Assembly (NCBI GenBank): GCA_003566475.1
Contig: PXDE01000181.1
Span: forward strand, 1 to 9,602
Direction of reading: 5' to 3'
DNA length: 9,602 nucleotides
From: PVC group bacterium
GTDB taxonomy: Bacteria > Verrucomicrobiota > Kiritimatiellia > SS1-B-03-39 > PXDE01
The notes beneath the pieces were generated by a model. That model worked only from the letters and a program-made list of their open reading frames with translations, did no database searches and was not told where the DNA came from. Made by a program: the position numbers and the translations under genes. How positions within the stretch are numbered: position 1 is the first letter of the stretch; the number at the start of each line of letters is the position of its first letter. Below are positions 5,973 to 9,602 of this stretch, one piece after another.

Positions 5973-7721
5973 ATGATCCGAACCTTTTCTATGCTTCTTA
6001 TCGGTCTGGGTTTCGCCACGTCCGCCGTGGGCCAGACCCGCCTCCACGTGGTCGATCCGCTGCGGAGGGTGAGCGAGGATCCGGCAGTGCTGGAGCGCAT
6101 CCGGGACGGGGAGGAGGTGCGGCTGGTGATCCCCCGTAACGGCGTGGCCTCGGCCCAGGTGGTGGTGGCGTCGGACCGTCCCCTGCCCCGGGTCCAGGCC
6201 CGGCTCTCCAACCTGGTCCACGAGTCCGGGCAGGTCACCATGCCCGCGACCCTGGCCACCCTGCGCTACGCCACCCGCCACACCTCCTTTGACGCGCGCG
6301 GGAATCCCCTCGGCGAGCCGGAGACCCATTTCGACGGGCTGCTCGACCAGCCCCGGCCCGGCGAGCGCGTCCAGCCGGTGTGGATCACCCTCGCCCTGCC
6401 GCCCCAGGCCCCGCCCGGCACCTACCGGGGGCAGCTTCAGGTGGCGCCCGGCGGAATCGTCCCGGTGGTGGTGGAGGTGTCGGAATGGGCCGCCCCCTCC
6501 CCGGCCGAGTTCGAGACCCATGTAAGCCTGCTTCACTCCCCGGAGACCATCGCCCGCCACTACGGGGTGGCCCTGTGGTCGCCCGAGCACATCAGGCTCA
6601 CCGAGCCATCGCTGCGCATGCTGGGGCAGGTCGGCAACAAGGTGCTGTACCTGCCCCTGGTCGCGGAAACCCACTTCGGCAACGAGGAGACCATGGTGCG
6701 GGTGACCCGGATCGGACGGACCGCCCCCTGGACGCCGGACTTCGCCCCGCTCGAACGCTATCTGACGGCCTCCCGCCAGGCCATGGGCGAACCTCGGGCC
6801 ATCTGCCTGTACCTGTGGGAGCCGGCCTGGGCGCGGCGGCCGCCGGAGCACCTCGGCGTGACCTCGGTCGAGCGGGGCCGCACCGACACCATGGAGGCGC
6901 CCTACTTCGGGCAGCCGGGAAGCGAGGCGTTCTGGAGGCCCATCCTCGAAGGCGTGCGCGACCGGGTGGCCCGGCTGGGCTGGAATCCGGAGCGGATCAT
7001 GATCGGCGTGGCCGAGGACGCCCGCCCCTCGGCCGAGATCGTGGGCTTCTTCGACGGCATCCTTCCCGGCGTGCGGTGGACCATGTTCACCCATGGCCGG
7101 GGCGACCCCCGCCCGGACGGCGCCGACTACGTGGTGGACGGGGTGCCCGTGGGCTGGCTGGAGCTGCCCTACCGTCCCGACCTGCGCCGCTACGACCCCA
7201 ACCGCTCGCTCGGGCTGGGCTGGCGCCGGGCCCTGCCGACCGTCACCTCGCTCCGGAGCTTCGACAGCCTCGACCCCTCGGCCTACCGCAACGCGGCGGC
7301 CTGGGCCATGTCCAGCGACCGCTACACGGGCTTCACCCGCATCGGGCTCGACTTCTGGCCCATCGACGGGCGCCCCCTGATCGGCCGCACGCACCGGTGG
7401 CACAACCTCTACCGGTTCAACCCCCGGTGGTTCGTCATCCCCGGTCCCGAAGGCGCGGCCGCCACAGTGCGGTTCGAGATGCTGCGCGAGGGGGTCCAGG
7501 AGGCGGAGGCGGTGATCCGGGTCGAGCGGGCGACCATGGACCGCTCCAGCCCCCTGTCGGCGGAACAGCGGCGCGAGGCCCGGCAGCTCATGGACGAGCG
7601 CATGCAGGCGCTGATGCCCGCCATCGACAACTGGGATGGCTTCGCCGGGTCCGGCTGGGCCGACCGCGCCGCCCGCCTCTTCGCCCTCGCCGCGCAGATC
7701 GACGCCGCGACAGCACGCTGA
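5973..7721 (+). CDS. Secreted DUF4091 / GH123-like protein
   Basis: 582 aa. The signal peptide is about residues 1-20, with likely cleavage after AVG, leaving Gln21. The N-terminal beta domain (21-180) has the RNGVASAQVVV stretch (55-65) and PPGTYRG (147-153), both typical of proteins annotated as DUF4091, DUF6067 or GH123-like. A central barrel-like part (about 185-470) has ICLYLWEPAW and, after a buried strand MIGV, the acidic pair Glu348-Asp349. The C-terminal part has WFVIPGPEG (486-494) and VRFEMLREGVQEAE (499-512), the DUF4091 signature, then a helical tail. GH123 itself is an N-acetylgalactosaminidase family that uses an Asp-Glu pair; here the order is Glu-Asp, so activity is uncertain. 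Start is set by AAGGAA 5 nt upstream and by the signal peptide. It lies 108 bp after the DUF5060 gene with its own promoter. Export is likely; substrate unknown. Confidence 0.72.
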   Translation: MIRTFSMLLIGLGFATSAVGQTRLHVVDPLRRVSEDPAVLERIRDGEEVRLVIPRNGVASAQVVVASDRPLPRVQARLSNLVHESGQVTMPATLATLRYATRHTSFDARGNPLGEPETHFDGLLDQPRPGERVQPVWITLALPPQAPPGTYRGQLQVAPGGIVPVVVEVSEWAAPSPAEFETHVSLLHSPETIARHYGVALWSPEHIRLTEPSLRMLGQVGNKVLYLPLVAETHFGNEETMVRVTRIGRTAPWTPDFAPLERYLTASRQAMGEPRAICLYLWEPAWARRPPEHLGVTSVERGRTDTMEAPYFGQPGSEAFWRPILEGVRDRVARLGWNPERIMIGVAEDARPSAEIVGFFDGILPGVRWTMFTHGRGDPRPDGADYVVDGVPVGWLELPYRPDLRRYDPNRSLGLGWRRALPTVTSLRSFDSLDPSAYRNAAAWAMSSDRYTGFTRIGLDFWPIDGRPLIGRTHRWHNLYRFNPRWFVIPGPEGAAATVRFEMLREGVQEAEAVIRVERATMDRSSPLSAEQRREARQLMDERMQALMPAIDNWDGFAGSGWADRAARLFALAAQIDAATAR

Positions 7722-7775
7722 CCCCGTCGTCCCCGCCAGTCAACCCGGTCAGGACCGTCCTCGAATAGGCACGGA

Positions 7776-7897
7776 TCCGACCGGCTGCAACACCCGGAAC
7801 CGGTCGGAAACCTGTCCGGCCGGACACGAATCTGACCGGTTGCGGCATTTGGATCCGGTCGCAAACGTGTCCGACCGGACAGGTTTCAGACCGGTTG
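7776..7897. repeat. 55-bp tandem repeat array with nested palindromes
   Basis: Two full units (7776-7830, 7831-7885) align without gaps at 41 of 55 positions, and a third partial unit begins at 7886 (TCAGACCGGTTG). Each unit junction is a large dyad. Centre 1 has the perfect palindrome TGTCCGGCCGGACA (7813-7826) flanked by AACCGGTC (7798-7805) and GACCGGTT (7834-7841). Centre 2 has TGTCCG/CGGACA (7868-7881), AAAC/GTTT (7863-7866, 7883-7886) and CCGGTC/GACCGG (7855-7860, 7889-7894). The centres are exactly 55 bp apart. Mismatches preserve the pairing of the inner and outer arms better than the loop segments. It may be a REP-like element, a transcript-end structure for the gene before, or an operator array for the gene after. 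Confidence 0.8.
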
Positions 7898-7919
7898 GAG
7901 GGAGACCGGGAAGATCGGC

Positions 7920-7948
7920 TTCGCATTTCCCGCCTCCCGCGATAGGGT
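7920..7948 (+). promoter_or_regulatory. Candidate promoter of the GH50-like gene
   Basis: -35 TTCGCA at 7920-7925, 17-bp spacer, -10 TAGGGT at 7943-7948. Start would be near 7955, leaving a leader of about 74 nt to the chosen ATG. The -35 box begins 22 bp after the repeat array. Confidence 0.45.
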
Positions 7949-8028
7949 AGGCGGTTTCGGCCCGTCGAGTGAGATCGTGCGGGGCGGTTCCGAATGCAAT
8001 GGCAACCCCGACGGGAAGACGACGCGAT

Positions 8029-9602
8029 ATGTCCAAGGCAACCCTGAACCAACTCGAAGCGGCACCGACCGCACCTGCGCCGGCCGACCGCCTCGCCGGC
8101 CTGCCCCCCCGCCCCGAGGCGCCACCCGTGAAGATCCTCGCCCCCCCAGACAGTTCGCCCGGCTGGCCCGACCTGTCCCCTCTCCCCTTCGAGGATGACG
8201 TCGTGCCGTCGGCCTGGTGGGTGTTCTCGCCCGTCCCCAGCGACGCCATCGAGACCCTCTCCCGCGGCGCCGCCGACCCGGCCTGGTATCCGGCGGCGGA
8301 CTGGATTCTCGGCACCAATCGCGACACCGGCATGTTGCGCCCCCTGCCCGAGTCGGCCTGGGTGGACGACAGCTACCCGGATGGGGGCCGGGCCATCGAT
8401 CTCGCGGCGCTGGGCCTCGATGCCCCCGGACGCCGGGCGCTATTTCTCACCGTGGTCCGGATCCCCGAACCGGTGCAGGCCCGCGTCTGCCCCGGGGCCA
8501 TCGGCGAAGGGGTCGAGTCCCGCCTGTGGCTGAACGGGGAGGAGGTGTCGCACGGGGCGTTTGTCGAACTGCGTCCGGGGGACCACCGGATGATGGCGCT
8601 GGCGGAGGTCGGCCCCCGGCGCCCCTGGCAGTGGGAGGGGTGCCGGATCGCGCCCCGGCTCACCCGGGTGACCCCGGAGGAGATCGAGGCGGTCCATGCC
8701 TGGAAGCTGGACCGGTGGCGGGTCATGCGCGACGCCGCGAAGATGGATGAGGCCGCTCTGCTCGCCGGCGTCCGGATGGACCCCGCGACCCTGCGGGGCA
8801 CCCCGGGGTTCCACCAGGTGGGCAAGGATAAGGACGGCCGGTGGTGGCTGGTCGGCCCCGACGGGCGGCCGACCGTCTACCGGGGCGTGTGCGCGCCCAA
8901 CCGGGGCGGCACCGGTGGCCGCCGGATGAGGAAGCCACCGCTGCCCCCCGAGACGGTGGCCGACTGGACGCGGACCATGCGGGCGTGGGGGTTCAATCAG
9001 ATCGGCTGCTGGGCCACCCTCGAGTTCTACGAGGCCGGGCTCGGGCATGTCGAGATGATCGACACCTACTACGTGAAGCCCTGGATCCAGACCAAGTTTC
9101 CGGACGTGTTCGACCCGGCCTGGGAAGCCGCCATCGAGGCCCGGTGCGCCGAGTTCTGCCCGCCCCTCCGCGAGAGCCGCAACCTGGTCGGCTACTACCT
9201 CGAGAACGAGCGCGGATTCATGGAGACCCTCCGGTTCGGCGTGTCCATCGAGGCCCGGGGGCCGGTGTACCAGGCCCACGGTGTCCCGGAACGACGACAG
9301 GTGGTCAACGAGGCCGAGCCCATTACCAACCCCCGGGGGATCGGGCTGCTCCAGTACCTGCTGAGCCTGGATTCGGACGCGCCTGGGGTGTGCCGGGCCC
9401 GGGAGTTCGTCCTCGAACGCCACGGCGGCATCCCCGAAGCGGGCCAGGCCTGGGGCATGGACCTTTCCGGCCCGCACGCGGTCAACCGCCGCACCGTGGA
9501 CGGGCAGCGGTTCATCGCCCCCGCCTACCTGCGGGACGAGCAGGACTTCGTGCGGATCTGGGCCCGCCGGTACTTCGAGGTGGTGGTCGGGGCCATCCGC
9601 CG
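8029..9602 (+). CDS. GH50/agarase-like glycosidase, 3' end outside window
   Basis: An open frame of 524 codons that runs off the right edge. No signal peptide is seen. Residues 1-50 are rich in Ala and Pro, a flexible lead. Residues about 58-225 look like a jelly-roll/galactose-binding-type domain (WLNGEEV, VELRPGDH). From 261 an agarase-like barrel starts: FHQVGKDKDGRWWLVGPDGRP, then MRAWGFNQIGCW (317-328), FPDVFDP, and GYYLENE (388-394), where Glu394 after Asn is the likely acid/base. This order is typical of GH50-type beta-agarases and their uncharacterised relatives in clan GH-A. The nucleophile should lie beyond the edge. The ATG at 8029 follows a weak GGGAAG (8013-8018); an in-frame ATG at 7999 would add 10 residues (MATPTGRRRD) and also gives no signal peptide. 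Third of the glycosidase-like row. Confidence 0.75.
   Translation, partial: MSKATLNQLEAAPTAPAPADRLAGLPPRPEAPPVKILAPPDSSPGWPDLSPLPFEDDVVPSAWWVFSPVPSDAIETLSRGAADPAWYPAADWILGTNRDTGMLRPLPESAWVDDSYPDGGRAIDLAALGLDAPGRRALFLTVVRIPEPVQARVCPGAIGEGVESRLWLNGEEVSHGAFVELRPGDHRMMALAEVGPRRPWQWEGCRIAPRLTRVTPEEIEAVHAWKLDRWRVMRDAAKMDEAALLAGVRMDPATLRGTPGFHQVGKDKDGRWWLVGPDGRPTVYRGVCAPNRGGTGGRRMRKPPLPPETVADWTRTMRAWGFNQIGCWATLEFYEAGLGHVEMIDTYYVKPWIQTKFPDVFDPAWEAAIEARCAEFCPPLRESRNLVGYYLENERGFMETLRFGVSIEARGPVYQAHGVPERRQVVNEAEPITNPRGIGLLQYLLSLDSDAPGVCRAREFVLERHGGIPEAGQAWGMDLSGPHAVNRRTVDGQRFIAPAYLRDEQDFVRIWARRYFEVVVGAIR

Larger units (their letters stand above)
7722..8028. other. Intergenic region with repeat array and promoter
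   Basis: No gene is seen in these 307 bp. The first 50 bp show only a degenerate dyad resembling the repeats that follow (CCCGGTCAGGACCGTCC). The rest holds the 55-bp tandem array (7776-7897), a candidate promoter (7920-7948) and about 75 nt of leader before the next start codon. Confidence 0.6.

Noticed and set aside
5856..7403. A 515-codon minus-strand open frame opposite the DUF4091-like gene
   Set aside because: Shadow of the real gene: composition is low-complexity and it ignores the promoter and repeats at 5871-5946.
7776..7897. CRISPR array
   Set aside because: The units are contiguous and similar along their full 55 bp, with no repeat/unique-spacer alternation and no cas genes.
7588..8333. 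Minus-strand open frames across the repeat array
   Set aside because: They are open only because the repeats are GC-rich and stop-poor; translations follow the repeat words and show no protein features.

Overview
This is a GC-rich bacterial window in which nearly all genes lie on the plus strand and codons end mostly in G or C. The suspected core promoters have a near -35/-10 layout with an unusual TAG(G/A)NT -10 box. Secreted glycosidase-like proteins of DUF5060/GH5-like, DUF4091/GH123-like and GH50/agarase-like type stand side by side, and several intergenic dyad and direct repeats are present. Together these would fit a polysaccharide-degrading member of the PVC group (Kiritimatiellota, Lentisphaerota or Verrucomicrobiota-like). 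That placement is an inference from gene types and repeat style, not from a marker gene.

Layout. Positions 1-36 are probably the last codons of an upstream gene. Positions 37-354 are non-coding and hold two identical GC hairpins and short direct repeats. Positions 355-3120 are a housekeeping block: a pteridine-reductase-type SDR (FolM-like), dihydroneopterin aldolase (FolB) 3 bp behind it, and glucose-6-phosphate isomerase (Pgi) 30 bp further on. A tRNA-Ser(CGA) with encoded CCA lies on the minus strand at 3142-3231, convergent with pgi and divergent from the next gene; a hairpin over the pgi stop codon could serve as the tRNA terminator.

From 3435 to the right edge are three large carbohydrate-active-enzyme-like genes in a row: an 809-aa secreted DUF5060/clan GH-A protein, a 582-aa secreted DUF4091/GH123-like protein, and a GH50/agarase-like protein cut off by the window end. 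Each has its own candidate promoter. The second and third also have tandem dyad-bearing repeats just upstream of the -35 box: an 18-bp repeat with 21-bp period, and a 55-bp repeat with nested palindromes.

How they may work together. The SDR and FolB would act on reduced pterins (tetrahydromonapterin or folate-type cofactors), and Pgi is central glycolysis. The three glycosidase-like genes look like a small polysaccharide-degradation locus of unknown substrate. No transporter, sulfatase, regulator, mobile element or CRISPR array is visible here. The most interesting unexplained material is the pair of repeat arrays in front of the glycosidase genes and the apparently leaderless or nearly leaderless start of two genes.
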